Origin: Fragum whitleyi | Taxonomy: Eukaryota > Mollusca > Bivalvia > Cardiida > Cardiidae | Length of the DNA: 64,000 bases | NCBI GenBank assembly: GCA_948146395.1 | Contig: OX411547.1 | Location: 60,576,566-60,640,565 of the forward strand | Reading direction: 5' to 3' | Part shown: positions 11,040 to 23,409 of the stretch, piece after piece | Layout of the letters: each line of letters begins with the position of its first letter | Position numbering within the stretch: the stretch's first letter is position 1 | Position numbers and translations under genes: made by a program | Notes under the pieces: model-generated | Seen by the model: only the letters and a program-made list of their open reading frames with translations | Told to the model about the DNA's origin: nothing | The model's database searches: none

Positions 11040-11992
11040 TTGGAATTTAAAGCATCAGGAGGTTGGTGCTCTCGTTTTATGTGTTGGATCAACTTGGCCC
11101 TTAGACAATGGACAAAATAGCTCAGAAATTTCCAGCTGACGTATAATACAAAAGTGGACAGTTTTTTAATCGCAACATGATTTTGCTTTAGATGAAATTG
11201 GAAATATGGATGGGACACCTTTATTTTTTCATATGGTTGGAACCAGAACTGTTAATGTGGAAGGTGTCAGCTCTGTTTCTATCAAGACATTAGGCAGTGA
11301 ACTAGCACATTGTCAGATATAACTTTCATTTATTTATCTATCTTCATGTACGTAATGCAACATAACGTCATCCCATGCAGCCTCTAGAATGTGACTTTTT
11401 GTAGCTATTTCGAAATGTTATATTGTTTATAAACAAGCTGCATCCTTATTAAATGGTTTAGTGATGTTTGGTTTAAGTGACCTGAAGCCATGTGGAATGG
11501 AGCGTCCCTTCTAGTATGGGATATGTATGCCTACCTTTTAGACAGTGTTAAGCAACCTTTGCGTGAACAAGGAACCTACCAAATGGCTGTATGTCCGTGC
11601 TACAGCCCTTGGACATTTGTATAAACAAGCTGTTCAAGGTTGATATGCGTGCTTGATGTAATTCATGGATTGTAAGTGGTGAAAAGGAATTCACGAAAGA
11701 TGGGAACCGAAAATGCCCAGATTTGAAAACTGTGTGAATGGGTGATTGATTCATGGAGTGAAATACCAAGTGAGATGGTAATCAAATAATTTTTGAATAT
11801 GGAGAATTTCTAATTACATGGATGGAACACAGGACAATCTCAAGTTCCTGTGAGTTTCTTAGTACTTTGTCACAGGCAAAAGTTGAGGACAATCAAATCA
11901 CCAGTGACTATGAAGAACCGGACATGTACGACGAAGTGTTCTTCACTGAGGAATTTCATAGACTATTTGATGACAATGACGAGGACTTTTAG
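11040..11992 (+). pseudogene. pogo/Tigger-type (DDE_1) transposase pseudogene, C-terminal part
   Basis: Consecutive frame-shifted blocks match pogo-family transposases. KASGGWCSRFM (11050-11085) and IAQKFPAD (11115-11140) belong to the end of the CENP-B DNA-binding region. IGNMDGTPLFF at ~11200-11230 is the first catalytic block, with the usual MDETP altered to MDGTP. DGNRKCPDLKTV (~11698-11735) and a SWSEIPSEMV block (~11752-11780) are typical of the C-terminus. An acidic tail in one clean frame (11876-11992) ends at TAG 11990-11992. Multiple stops and shifts occur. The acidic tail looks like a terminal exon after TTTGTCACAG, but it continues the transposase directly. Confidence 0.75.
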
Positions 11993-12070
11993 TGGTTCTA
12001 AACAGACAGACAATACATACTAGTGAAAAATGTGCCTTTGATTCATTAATTTATTGTTAAAACACTTATT
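11993..12070. other. Spacer after the pogo remnant
   Basis: AT-rich; nothing recognisable. Confidence 0.4.
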
Positions 12071-12349
12071 CAGGGATGTGGAAATGCAGACTTCCTCTTT
12101 GTCCCCAGACATGTCAAACATGATTTTCTACTTGCCCCTGGACTCCAACATTTTCTTCATTTAAAACTAATTTTCTACCCTTTGGTATTAACATTATGAT
12201 AATCAATCTTTTATATCTATTTTGTACCATTCTGATATTTGTCCTGGTATTTAATTGTCACGGACAAGTGGCATAGATAAAAATTTGGCTGCAGGTGATA
12301 AACCTGTTTCGGACAATATTGAGTCTGGCATGGGAATTCCAAACCCCTG
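12071..12349 (-). mobile_element. CAGGGGTGTGG-type MITE, degraded copy
   Basis: Ends are CAGGGATGTGGAAAT and GGAATTCCAAACCCCTG. Inside, it shares ACTTGTCC / GGACAAGTG and CATTTTCTTCAT segments with the better copy at 40842-41204. Confidence 0.6.
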
Positions 12350-12611
12350 ACTAACTTAAGTTCAATTCAGGCTATAGTTACGATATTATAGTTGCTCCAT
12401 GTGATATTCATGACAGATGACGTCTACAAGTATTCAAGTCTAATATAATTTAAGACTAATATTGTTAAGTTAATTTGCTGTTTAAGATTTGTAGTTTATT
12501 TGATAATTTGTATTAAAGAAGTTAGTATCTATCAGATCTTATTTTCTTAATTTCATTTCAGCCTGAGACTGCTCTTGAAAAGTCTATTTCTTGATAGTGC
12601 TATTCAAGATA

Positions 12612-13862
12612 CAACAAGAAATTAGAGGCGCTTGAGCGCCTGATTCGCTCCAAAGGCCAGAATATCCTAATTGTGTATATCAGAGGATGATAAGGCTGTA
12701 TAAAACAAGGATCATTCCAGTGAAATTTGTTTGAAATCCAAAAAAAAATTCAACAATAACAGAATGATACTTCACAATATACCGGTACTTTGTCCACAAA
12801 AAACAATTTTGATTGTAGATCTTTCCACTTTTTATTAAACACCACTTTAAGGGTGTTACTTCACAATAATTGATTGTCATCAAGACAAAATTCTAACTAA
12901 TGATAATAAGAAGTAAAATATTAAATCCTATATATTTATTCTGCCCAATGCCTTACAGTGCAGTCAACTCAGCTCTTTCTACCCCACTCTGAACCTCAGT
13001 AGGCCACTTTATACCAATTGTCCTCTTTGTGCAGAGTGACCCTTTGTTCAACTTAAATGACCCATTCTAAGGGGGATATCTCAGGCTCCCTGTTTCACCT
13101 AATGTTTCTTCACATTTCGATTCCAACAAAGCTTATGTTCCTTCTAACCTACAATCTTTATACCAATAATAAGCCCCGCACTCACGCAGCCACGCCCAAT
13201 AATATTTTGAAGACTGATAAAGGATCACTAAAGAATCATTCCAGTGAAATTTGGCTGATATCCATCAGATAGCTTCTGAGAAAATGATTTTCATAGTATT
13301 CACTATATAACATATAGAGAAATGACCTCCGCCCATAAAACACTTATTTTTCATCTGATCACAATATATTTTTACAGACTTGTAAAGGATTGCTAAAGCA
13401 TCATTCCAAAGAAATTTGGTTGTTATCCATTAGTTAGGTTATGAGAAAATGATTTTTAAAGTTTCCACTATATAACATATAGAGAAATGACCTCCACCTA
13501 TTAAATAAAAATTTTTCATCTGATCACAATTATTTTTTGTAGACTGATAGAGGGTCACTCAAGGATAATTCATGTGAAGTTTGGTTTATATCCATCAATC
13601 AGTTTCTGAGAAAAGCCACCTAATACCATGTATGGAAATTAGCCACGCCTCCTACAGCCATGATTTTCAACCGATTGAAATTCTTTGAAGGAATCTGATA
13701 AAGGGTCACCCAAGGAGCATTCCTGTGAAATTTGATTGAAATCTATCCAGTACTTTATGAGAAGAAGATATTTAAAGTAAAAGTTTACGGATGGATGGAC
13801 ATCCACACGCATGGAAGACGGACACCCCACCATAACAATAGCCTGCTGGCTTTTCGGCCAGA
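12612..13862 (-). mobile_element. Helentron/pearl-like element, family C (minus orientation)
   Basis: It begins AACAAGAAATTAGAGGCGC with the palindrome AGGCGCTTGAGCGCCT. It contains about four ~165-bp repeats (ATTCCAGTGAAATTTGG, TATATAACATATAGAGAAAT, CTGATCACAAT). It ends near GGATGGATGGACATCC and TGGCTTTTCGGCCAG. Copies in the other orientation lie at 49510 and 57742. Confidence 0.7.
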
Positions 13863-14114
13863 TTACATATTAATCTGGTATATTGAATCTCAATATTGAA
13901 ATTAGTTTTGTCCATCAACATTAATGATTTATTTTTTGTTCGAAATTTTCTTGTGCCATTCTGGCGCATCAAATTTTTATCGGACAGGCATTATCTAATT
14001 ACCAACCCTTCAAGTCTAGTTTCAGTTTCTATTGTGACTGTGCATGTCAGTCAATTTGATTTCCTGTTAATAAAATTCCTTCTTTCACTATGTCCTCACT
14101 AATATCTTGAAATT
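13863..14114. other. No recognisable feature
   Basis: AT-rich spacer between two Helentron-like elements. Confidence 0.4.
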
Positions 14115-14437
14115 AACAAGAGCACCGCCTACGGGTGCCTACCCTCGGCTGTTGAGTGCTGGATGGTGAAAAAAAAATCTAAGTCAAAAGGAGGGCATAA
14201 TTTGCACAAAATGCATCCAGAGTTATCCCCCTTGATAGTATAGGTTGCTCTTTGGTGGTGAACATGTGTGCCAAAATTCAAGTGAATGCCTTTAGTAGAA
14301 CCAGAGATATAACAAAATGTCAGTTTTTGTACCACAATGACAACAACAATGACAATGATGACAACAACAATGACGACACCAAGGCTATAGCAATACCTCT
14401 GTTTTCTCTGAAAATAGTCGAGCTAAAAATGGATTTC
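14115..14437 (+). mobile_element. Helentron-like element, family F, with (GACAACAA)n tract
   Basis: It starts AACAAGAGCACCGCCTACGG. A short body (GGCATAATTTGCACAAAATG) is followed by a GACAACAA/GACAATGA tract at 14338-14380. It ends TTTCTCTGAAAATAGTCGAG plus CTAAA. The copy at 39017-39691 shares body, tract and end. Confidence 0.65.
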
Positions 14438-14889
14438 TTGCATTTTTCGGGGGCTTGGATGACCAGACAAGTTTTGAAGAAACAATTGCTCTGCAATCAG
14501 AAATCAACAACCATAGATTGTGTTTGAGACAAGCCTTAGCTGCAAGATTTCCGAAGCAAATTGGCGAAGTGTTGAATAGAAACAGATTTAAAACAAAGCA
14601 CAATTTTATCCCTTTGAAGAAAGACCAATAACATAATTATTAGGGATTCTAAATACCTTAATTGTTTTTAATAGAGCACTGACAAAAATTTTACACCTTA
14701 GATGTATTGCATTTTACAGTTCAAATTAAGGTTGTGACAAACTGAGAATTACTGTACCTAATCGATTTTATAAATGCGTAGGTGACAAACTGAGAATTAC
14801 TGTACCTAATTGATATTATAAATGTGTAGCATTTAATTTCACTTCTACGATATAGCTACATGACACTGTTTGTTTGGGGATTCGTACAT
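14438..14889. other. Unassigned sequence, possibly the upstream part of the SGNH-like ORF
   Basis: A ~60-codon open stretch (14445-14628) precedes the SGNH-like remnant in the same direction. I do not recognise it. Near 14740-14820 a ~55-bp segment (TGACAAACTGAGAATTACTG) is tandemly duplicated. Confidence 0.35.
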
Positions 14890-15415
14890 TAAGGGCTAGA
14901 TAGCTTCTTCAACAGCGATCTTCATATCCCTGGTACAACCACATTCGTTCATCAGGGTGGTTTGCAGCTAGAGTCTTACGAAAAATATTAAAGAAAAGAT
15001 GATTGCAGCCCAAACAGACATTATTTTCCTTTCCATCAGTGGAAACGACATAAGTCCCGCATCTGTTTTGGAAGATATATTTGGCTAAACCTTCAACCTG
15101 GTAACCCAGTATGAAGATGCTGGAGTTCTCAGGGTATTAATCCCTGAAATTTTGCCCAGAGCAGATTTCTCGAAAAGCAATCCACCAGGATTTACGAAAT
15201 TGAATTTCGACAGAGACGGAAAAACAATCAATAGGCTGTTCCATCAGAAGTAGGGAGCCAATGAAGTCAAATTTCAGAACATTCGTTGTCCCAGAGACTT
15301 TAAAAACCTAGTGCATCTATCTTACCCCACAAAGACCAAATCAACATGTGGTATTCGAACATTTTTCTTCCGAATTCAAATGGTATTCTGCAACGCCTGA
15401 GTAAAGAGCACTTAC
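14890..15415 (+). pseudogene. SGNH/GDSL-hydrolase-like ORF remnant of a retroelement
   Basis: Frame pieces read FFNSDLHIPGTTTFVHQGG, then SISGNDISPASV near 15045-15080, VLRVLIPEILPRADFSKSNP near 15135-15190, and DFKNLVHLSYP near 15298-15330 followed by FFFRIQMV. The G-N-D of block III and a late His (VHLS) fit SGNH-fold esterases, which occur as accessory domains in some LINE-type retroelements. Stops at ~15086 and ~15250 and shifts show decay. No reverse transcriptase lies next to it, so the parent element is unknown. Confidence 0.5.
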
Positions 15416-15628
15416 AAAATCAAAAATGGTCCTTTTCAGGACCAAAACTTTTCTAGAAAAAATCCTTTTGTTGTTGCATATTGTCATTACCTTGTATTAA
15501 ATTTTGTCCCGTAAGACCATGCAGTACATGTATTTATACTTTCTGATTTCCATGCATATAGTACTTTTCCCAATATTTTTTCCTAATTATGATACTTATT
15601 TTCTTGTTTCATATCATAGATAGCTAAA
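15416..15628. other. No recognisable feature
   Basis: AT-rich spacer. Confidence 0.4.
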
Positions 15629-16776
15629 ACAAGAGCCGTCAGAGACGGATTATGCTCCCCGAATAAGGCATTGTCACAAAAACAAGAGCCATGTTGGACA
15701 TGGACATCCCCTGCCACGAAAGCTTGATAGTAAACTGAAGCCTAATAGAATAAAGATTCTTTTGTACTGTCAGAGATTTACCTCCTATAAAATCTATGTA
15801 ATAAATAAAGGGCAATGACTCAAAAATTATGCAAGCAAGAGTTGAAGTTCTGGTGTATTGCACGTCTCCTCCATGAGATCTATCCACCCATAAAAATTCA
15901 AGTTGATAGCTATTATACTTTAGGAGATAATAATGCTCCAGACAAAATCTAAGTATCAAAAATAACAAAGGGCAATAACTCCAAAATTATGCGAGTAAGA
16001 GTTGTAGTTCTTGTACACTGCACTTCTCCATGAGATCTATCCACCCATTAAGTTTCAAGTTGATAGCTATTATACTTTAGGAGATATGCTCCAGACATAA
16101 TCTAAGTATCAAAAATAACAAAGGGCAATAACTCCAAAATTATGCAAGCAAGAATTGTAGTTCTTGTGCACTGCACTTTTCCTCCATAAGATCTATCCAC
16201 CCATAAAATTTCAAGTTGATAGCTATTATACTTTAGGAGATATGCTCTGTGATCAGATTACAAGGACTCAAATAAGGTGTTAACCTATACAGCTAACATA
16301 AAAGTAACAAACATTAAACCCCCTTTTTGCATGACACAAATTTCAAATAGTTTAGGGTAAAGGGCATCTGATTTGCTACTCAAATGTGAAATTTCATCAA
16401 ATTCTGAGCATAAGACTAGGAGAAATGAAAGAATAACTGTATTTTACACCCTAATGTAAAGGTAACAACCATTTAGCCCCCTTTTTCCATATATTTTTTT
16501 ATGTTTATTTCAAATTGTTTGTAGTAAAGCGCATCTGATTTGCTACTCAACTATGAAATTTAACTTTATTCAAACTGTTTTTTACCCTAAGTCTCCTTTT
16601 CCCATGATGAGGCCTCAAATCCAAAAACCGTCACAGATGCATCATCACTTTATCATAGGTAGTTCACATGGTAAGTTTCATTTGATTTGGCCCAAGGGTT
16701 ATGGAGAAATAGGTGGGGATGGACAGACGGACAGACAAAGCGGCGGCTATGTGCTCTCCCTTCGGGGAGCATAATA
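15629..16776 (+). mobile_element. Helentron/pearl-like element, family H, with ~150-bp tandem units
   Basis: It starts ACAAGAGCCGTCAGAGACGG then ATTATGCTCCCCGAA. It ends CCCTTCGGGGAGCATAAT, so the subterminal segments are inverted copies. A second terminus (AACAAGAGCCATGTTGG) begins at 15681, suggesting a nested or stuttered start. Three units carry AAAGGGCAATAACTCCAAAA and AGTTGATAGCTATTATAC. A GGACAGACGGACAGAC tract precedes the 3' end. Confidence 0.7.
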
Positions 16777-17041
16777 AATTACTATCAACCATCGCAGAGG
16801 ATAAATCATCAATGCATGAGTAGCAAAAAGAAATTTATAAACGAATGGCGTCTACTTAACATAATCAGATATCAAGGCAAACAGGTTTATGGTTTATTTA
16901 CAAAAACATTATCCTCCAGCTTTTTTGACGTAACATGTTAGGTCATTCTCATTTCTGTCAGCATGTCTTTGACAAGATGTACACATTTCTTTTCCAAGTC
17001 AGATTACATCATAGCATAATTGCAGAAAACACAAATACAAA

Positions 17042-18438
17042 AACAAGAGGGCCACAGTGGCCCTCTAAATTGCTCACCTAAGTGAACTGTCAAAAATAGT
17101 TTAAAGTAGATTTAGAAAGGATGAAGAATTCTTACCAAATTTCAGGTCCATTGGGCAAAAATTGATGCCTCTACACTGCTTACAAGGTTTATCTAAGATT
17201 TGACCCTGTGACCTCATTTTTGACCCCAATTGACCCAATTTCAAACTTGACCTAGATTTCATCAAGATGATCATTCTGACCAATTTTCAGGTTGATCAGG
17301 CAAAATATATGGCTTCTAGAGTGTCTACAAGGTTTTTCTAATATTTGACCCTGTGACCTCATTTTTGACCCCACTTGACCCAATTTCAAACTTGTCCAAG
17401 ATTTCATCAAGAAAATGATTCGGACCAAATTTCAGGTTGATTGGGCACAAAATATATGGCTTCTAGAGTGTCTACAAGATTTTTCAATATTTGACCCCGT
17501 GACCTCATTTTTGACCCCACTTGACCCAATTTCGAACTTGTCTGAGATTTTATCAAGACAATCATTCTGACCAAATTTCAGGTTGATCGGGCAAAAAATA
17601 TGACTTCTAGAGTGTCTACAAGATTTTTCTAAGTTTTGACCCCGTGACCTCATTTTTGACCCCACTTGACCCAATTTCAAACTTGTCCAAGATTTTATCA
17701 AGAAAATGATTCGGACCAAATTTCAAGTTGATTGGGCACAAAATATGGCTTCTAGAGTGTCTACAAGATTTTTCAATATTTGACCCCGTGACCTTATTTT
17801 TGACCCCACTTGACCCAATTTCTAACTTGTCCGAGATTTTATCAAGACAATCAATCGGACCAAATTTCACGTTGCTCTGTAGCAAAAAATATGACTTCTA
17901 GAGTGTCTACAAGGTTTTTCTAAGATTTGATACTGTGACCTCATTTTTGACCCCACTTGACCCAATTTCGAACTTGTCCGAGATTACATCAAAACAATCA
18001 TTCGGACCACATTTCAGGTTGATTGGGCAAAAAAGTGGCCTCTAGAGTGTCTACAAAGTTTTTCTAAGAATTGACCCTGTGACCTCATTTTGACCCCACT
18101 TGACCCAATTTTGAATTTGTCCGAGAATTCATCAAGACAATCATTCTGACCAAATTTCAGGTTGATCGGGCAAAAAATATGACTTCTATAGTGTCTACAA
18201 GGTTTTTCTAAGTTTTGACCCCATGACCTCATTTTTGATCCCACTTGACCCAATTTCAAAGTTGTCTGAGATTTCATCAAGACAATCATTCTGACCAAAT
18301 TTCAGGTTGATCGGGCAAAAAATGTGGCCTCTAGAGTGTCTACAAGGTAAATGTTGACGACACACGACACAAGACGGACGACGGACATCACTCGACCACA
18401 AAAGCTCACCTTGAGCACTTTGTGCTCAGGTGAGCTAA
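17042..18438 (+). mobile_element. Helentron/pearl-like element, family A, long copy
   Basis: It begins ACAAGAGGGCCACAGTGGCC (palindrome) and ends with a palindrome around TTGAGCACTTTGTGCTCAGG then TGAGCTAAAA. About nine ~147-bp direct repeats lie between, each with TGACCTCATTTTTGACCCC and CTAGAGTGTCTACAAG. An ACACGACACAAGACGGACG tract precedes the 3' palindrome. Minus-strand open frames here follow the repeat period and are not genes. Confidence 0.8.
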
Positions 18439-18588
18439 AAAAAAGTATTTTTGTTTCTATGTTATCTTGGTTTTAGTAACGAGTTCGTAGCTATTACAGA
18501 TTGACTTGTGTTTTTCATAGACGAATATACTAAGTTCCAGAAGTACTTAAATTGTATCGATTTTTAACAGCTTAAAACTACACTACCC

Positions 18589-19757
18589 CAATGTTCTAAC
18601 TACACCGATCGAGAATTTCTATGTAACTTCTTTAGAAATAGAACCATAGTGTTAAAATTGTATGAAATATTTAGGATAATCACTTTTTCAAGATGATGCT
18701 TACTGAAGTTTTCAAAGCTCACAGATTCGTTGCCGTTTAAAGCACTTTTAATACCCAGGGGTCGACAGAAAAATTAACAAACCAACAGTGTCATGTTCGA
18801 ACTCGATGTATTCAATTTAAATTTTGACAAAACTGTGTCCGAGAGGGTGTAAAGTTACTAAGCAGCCACTGAGTGGTCGAATTTGACCCTTTTCCTGATA
18901 ACCAAAAGTTTTTCACGACTATCCCTGTTGAATATTTCAGTTACCCCACCCACCTACATTTACCAGCGCGCTTTTAAATCTATTGCTTTTTAAAAGGTTA
19001 AGCGGTATATTTACTGTAAACAGCCATATTGCAGGCATGTTGAGCACCTAATAACGAGTTCCTGGCATTCCCAACCCTAGTACAACAACAACACACTATC
19101 CTATCCCGTTTAGCGTCTTGATCAACCTAGACCACTGTTTGCCTATTAGCGAGAAGCAAATGGACATTTAAATCACCTTTAAGGTTAAAGCCCTCAGTCG
19201 AGTCAAGCTGCTGACACCGTGATTCGCAGGCAAACGCTCTACCGATGGTTGTACGTCAGTTGTCTGCACAGGATAACAAGGGAGACAAGATCTCGGAATT
19301 GTAATGACTTTAAGAAAACTATCGCCTTGTGAATGAGGGCAGAAGTTTCGTCGACATGCACTCTGTGTGTGATGCTAAACATAACCTTATAACCTTATCA
19401 GATCCTTTTCGACTGGCGACCCATAAGCAAGTAGAGCGACCACAGACCAGATCGGTAGTCTTTTCTCTGTCTTCTATTGATATCTTATCAATTATTGTTT
19501 GATTTTTCGGACTCTTAATCGACAGGCCACGTATTGCTTATTTACATTTACTACTGTGAAAACAACACAGCATGCACATGAGCCATTGCTGTTTTCAAGC
19601 TCCACTGTGTAAACAAGCAACGAAAACACGTTTACACACTACAATTAGCAATAACCAAAAATCATTTAAGTGGGAGGGCCTTAGTAAAAGTTTCAATTTA
19701 ATCGAGTGATGTATGAGAGAATAGTCCAGATCTAAAAACGGTGTAGTTAGAACATTG
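18589..19757. mobile_element. Candidate ~1.2-kb element bounded by a 19-bp inverted repeat
   Basis: CAATGTTCTAACTACACCG (18589-18607) recurs exactly inverted at 19739-19757, with further weaker matching outside it (ACTACACT / AGTGTAGT). No coding frame or target duplication was identified. It could be a MITE-type element or two solo copies. Confidence 0.45.
19015..19256 (-). mobile_element. Degraded SINE-like fragments
   Basis: 19018-19095 resembles the inverted SINE body (TTGAGCACCTAATAACGAG, TTCCTGGCATT). 19190-19254 read in reverse resembles a tRNA-like head (TCGGTAGAGCG, TGACTCGACTGAGGG). Both are weak matches. Confidence 0.35.
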
Positions 19758-20057
19758 GCCAAGTGTAGTAGCTAGTTCCATTCAATATTTATGCTAAAGC
19801 CACATAAAAGTCGTCTACTTATCAATAATGGGCACATTGGTGAAAAATAGTGTCAGCTGTACATAGGCAATGTCAGTACAAAGTATTTTTTACTGTCATG
19901 TAAATCCATCAATGAAGCGATATATACACAAAGAAAAAAGTATTGCAACATGCTATTTTGACCAAAGTAGTTTTGAACACAAGTGAACTGTGGTAACTTG
20001 GCGCAATTTATGTACAAGAAAACACTTCAAGTTGGTCTTATAATAGGTAATAAAACT

Positions 20058-20140
20058 AACAAGAGGCACAAGAGGGGCTGTATCGCTCAACTGGCTTTAA
20101 CATCTTGAGACTTTCAATAAATAAGGCTTTCTTTGAATGA
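20058..20140 (+). mobile_element. Helentron-like family E, 5' terminal fragment
   Basis: It starts AACAAGAGGCACAAGAGGGG then CTGTATCGCTCAACTGGC, like 10414. The downstream boundary is unclear. Confidence 0.45.
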
Positions 20141-20454
20141 AAACAATACTTTGAAATCTCTTAAGACCTATTTCATAATTATTAACTTATTTTGGCCCAC
20201 ATCGCAACAAAATACTCAATCCCCATGAAGCTGCATCCCTTTACCCATCTCATTAAAATATAAGGATCTGGGAAGATGTCTTCCAAAGATACAGGGCTCA
20301 AAATAAGCTAAATAAGTTTCCATAATCATAGCAGGTGCCCGATTACCGACGCCGTCCGCCATTTTGTTTGGCAACTGAAAACAAAGAAGCCATATCGCTA
20401 TCGGCAAGATAAAAATCCATCATAACCACAATAATTGACACAAAGCGACAGTTA

Positions 20455-20960
20455 ATTGTTAAAAATGGACAATAGAAAACCTCAAATTAGGTATCGGGAC
20501 AGTTTGATAAAAATTAGAGAGACAGGTATGACAAAAAACTTCTATAGGAGGAACAGACCCGTACGAACTTTCCAAGCAGCACTTGTCAAATGATCCCACA
20601 AAGCTTCCAAAAGTTTATTGACATGGTTAATTATTTGATTCACGAGAAAAGTGCTTACACACAGGAGGATTTGAAGGCATACAAATCGCTAGAAGCCTAC
20701 AACCTTTGCAGAAATAAGAGACATAGACTTCATGTCAGCTACCACAAAAAAGAGAAAGATTGATTGTAAAATAAATGGTGATCAGGTTGAAACAAGAGGA
20801 CGAATGAAGTGACCCCATGTCCCCAAACCAACAGATCACAAAAAGGAAGATATGTTGAAGGTCATTCATAAGGCCAGTGCTTACGCTGTGATTTTGAGTG
20901 TATCCCAAACTATCAGAAGCCTTTCATTCCAAAGATTTACAAGAAGGACAAATGCTTATG
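20455..20960 (+). pseudogene. Transposon ORF remnant of the SWIM/YqaJ-associated type
   Basis: One frame reads FIDMVNYLIHEKSAYTQEDL directly followed by KAYKSLEAYN at ~20610-20705. That pattern is typical of a repeated invertebrate ORF associated with SWIM zinc-finger and YqaJ-type exonuclease proteins. A second piece in a shifted frame near 20890-20945 reads IPNYQKPFIPKIYKKD, similar to a later part of such proteins. Stops and shifts separate them. The assignment rests on remembered motif patterns and is tentative. Confidence 0.4.
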
Positions 20961-22559
20961 CAGGAGCAAACTATTCACATACATGTTGTAAGTTGGTAAA
21001 AGATATAATCTATGGTTACCTTCTATTGTCTGTATTAGCCTGTAGAAGTTTTTTTTTTCATAGACTTGGATGGTGTCTGTTCCTGGGACAATCTTAGTGT
21101 TAGTATCCAATCTTGGTTTGTTTGGTCATACATACTAGCTAGTTTTCCTGACATAATCACACACGATTTTGTAGAGAAAAAAACAACATTTCAGTATCCA
21201 AAGAATCCACTCGTCCGCTCGTATTTATGAGTAAGAAATCCCAAAAGACAAGTGGAAATTCTAAGGCAGTCGTCCTCCCGGACAAGTGAAGAATGAATGG
21301 CATGAAATCATTATGCCTAGTGTAAAGATAAAAATAGATAAAATACAAAAAAGACGCTTCAAAGTTTGCGGTGATAGAAGTTCTCAACAACTTGAAATGA
21401 AAAAAGTCATGTACTTTGATTTCTAAAAATAAAACTTCCGGTTTTCACATGATAAAACCAGGTACCCGAACTTCGAGAATACAAATCATCTCACGGTCAA
21501 GGAAAGTATCGAAAATAAAATAAAATTTCCCCTGTTTTGCTCATATCTTCTACTTCTTTTGTCTTATATAGCCACAATCATTGAATTTTACGGAAAAATC
21601 CATGGTATTGTATGTTTACAAATGCGTTATATCTTACTTGTCCCGATCATTTTACCGGTATTTATTACCCGTAGTTTGATATTTTTGAATGTCATAAAAT
21701 TTGTACGTTCAATTTGTCTGTTTTCAGATACAAAACATGGTCTGTGACGATCCCTAGGCATATTGTAGGGCGAGTGACAGTCAAACTAGGATGAGTTACT
21801 TTTTCAAGTCACTTGCCCTGCAGGACGAGTGCCTTTTTCTGAATTCTTTGGACCCTGCATTTGCATTGCCATGTTACGTCAACGTTTCATCTTGCTCATT
21901 GGAGAGGCTTGTATGAATATCAAGGAAATTTGCTCGCCTTACACCCATTAAGAATTAAAAGGTACTTGACTTATGTTAAAAGTTTGGCGTTTTTAAAGGT
22001 TTAAACATTTATTTCACTTCCGCTTTGAAATATCTGTTAGGAAGCGTAGAGGCAATCGCGTCAACGTGAATGGGAAAATTGATGCGACATCTTCCCAGAA
22101 GCCCTACTGAGTTGAAGAGGGCGAATGACAATACTTCTCTATTGGAAATGGCCATCACACGCCTTTATTGTTCTTCTCTTTCAACTTACGTCCGTACAAT
22201 TCACTCAGCGTTTGACGGTTTGTGATTATACGCCCGTGGTCATGTTTTTCTTGGTCTAGTTACAAAACTGTGTTGTACAGAACACAACTTTTGTTTGATT
22301 TTCTTAACCACAGAGTGTTAGAGGCTAAATTCATTTGAGAAAAACTCACGATCCCACACGTGATGGACATCAACATAGAAAACAAACATTTTGGTGTTTA
22401 TTGAAAAACACCAAAATTGACATGTTGCTTGAATGAAAAATCATGTTTGCATGGGAAATCGAAGCGCTGCAAACACAATGGTATCATAATCGGTCATCTA
22501 ATCTTTAAAATGTGAAAGATATTGACAAAAGAAAAGTGGATACTTTCTTTTTTTGCTGA
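20961..22559. other. No recognisable gene
   Basis: Low-complexity to unique noncoding sequence. A segment at 21745-21830 has inverted GGCGAGTGAC / GTCACTTGCCC motifs that may be a decayed MITE. Confidence 0.4.
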
Positions 22560-23285
22560 GTATACATTCTATAACTGGTTTAGGCTGTATTTTGGTATTT
22601 TCATCTTCTGATGCACTACACAGGTGAGATAATTATGCATATTCAATCAAACACCGAAATACATATTGTTATACTGGTTTAGGCTGTATTTCCATATTTT
22701 TGACCTCTTAATGTGATACACGGGTGAGATAGACACATTTCATCTAATGTAATACCAGGGAAAAAAGACTATTTTGACTAATGGGCCCAGGTTGCCAAAA
22801 AACATTTAACATTGAGGATATGGGTACTTTCTCTAAAAATCTAGGGGCCCAGCTCAAAATCTAGGGGCCATGGGTGACTGGGCTAGTCTTTTTCCCTGAA
22901 TACCAAAACACTTGTTAAGACTTATTTTGGTGTCTTCGACCATAACGTGCACCAGATGGTTGAGATATCTCATCAAATACCTAAATACACATTTTCATAT
23001 CTTTCATTTTACATCAGTTCAGACTGTATTTTGATTTTTCCAACCTCTTGATTTATTCTGATGGGAAATGATAATTTCATGGTACAGAGATCATTTTTGG
23101 GCGAGATCTGTGCAAATTCTCTCCTTTTTCTGCCAGAAATCTCATTCAAATTGGCTAAATGAGCCAGAATTATCCCTGATGGAATACCAAAATACACATT
23201 TTTATAACTGGATTATGTTGTATTTGGTACTTTTTGATGTACTATTCAGGTGCATTCTGCATATTTAAACAAATACTGAAATAGA
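22560..23285. repeat. Degenerate ~100-bp tandem repeat array
   Basis: Units carry TATAACTGGTTTAGGCTGTAT, then a Cys/Leu-like CCTCTTGAT stretch and ACACAGGTGAGAT, and end AATACCAAAATACAC. Copies start near 22572, 22670, 22910, 23005 and 23195. A MITE sits inside the array at 22756-22898. Confidence 0.55.
22756..22898. mobile_element. 143-bp MITE with CAGGGAAAAAGACTA termini
   Basis: Ends CAGGGAAAAAAGACTA and TAGTCTTTTTCCCTG are inverted. AATAC flanks both sides (22751-22755, 22899-22903), a likely 5-bp target duplication. Internally TCTAGGGGCC occurs twice. Confidence 0.65.
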
Positions 23286-23409
23286 CTTTTTTTTATTTAT
23301 TAAGAGTTTATTACGGTTATTCTAATTTTGCACAGGGCATGGATGTCACATAAGTTTCATCACAATGGTAGAATATATCTATTGTTTTTCTTACTTATAT
23401 ACTGAACAA

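Noticed and set aside
11876..11992. Terminal exon of a host gene with acidic C-terminus
   Set aside because: The upstream sequence continues as pogo-type transposase through frameshifts, so the apparent splice site is fortuitous.
12562..12594. Short terminal exon after TTTCATTTCAG
   Set aside because: Ten codons, no upstream partner.
17101..18401. Several overlapping minus-strand frames with repeated PINLKFGQND-like text
   Set aside because: They follow the ~147-bp repeat of a Helentron-like element, as do the plus-strand frames at 50939-52021.
20216..20407. 63-codon minus-strand frame starting MPIAIW
   Set aside because: No homology recognised and no splice context; may belong to a decayed repeat.
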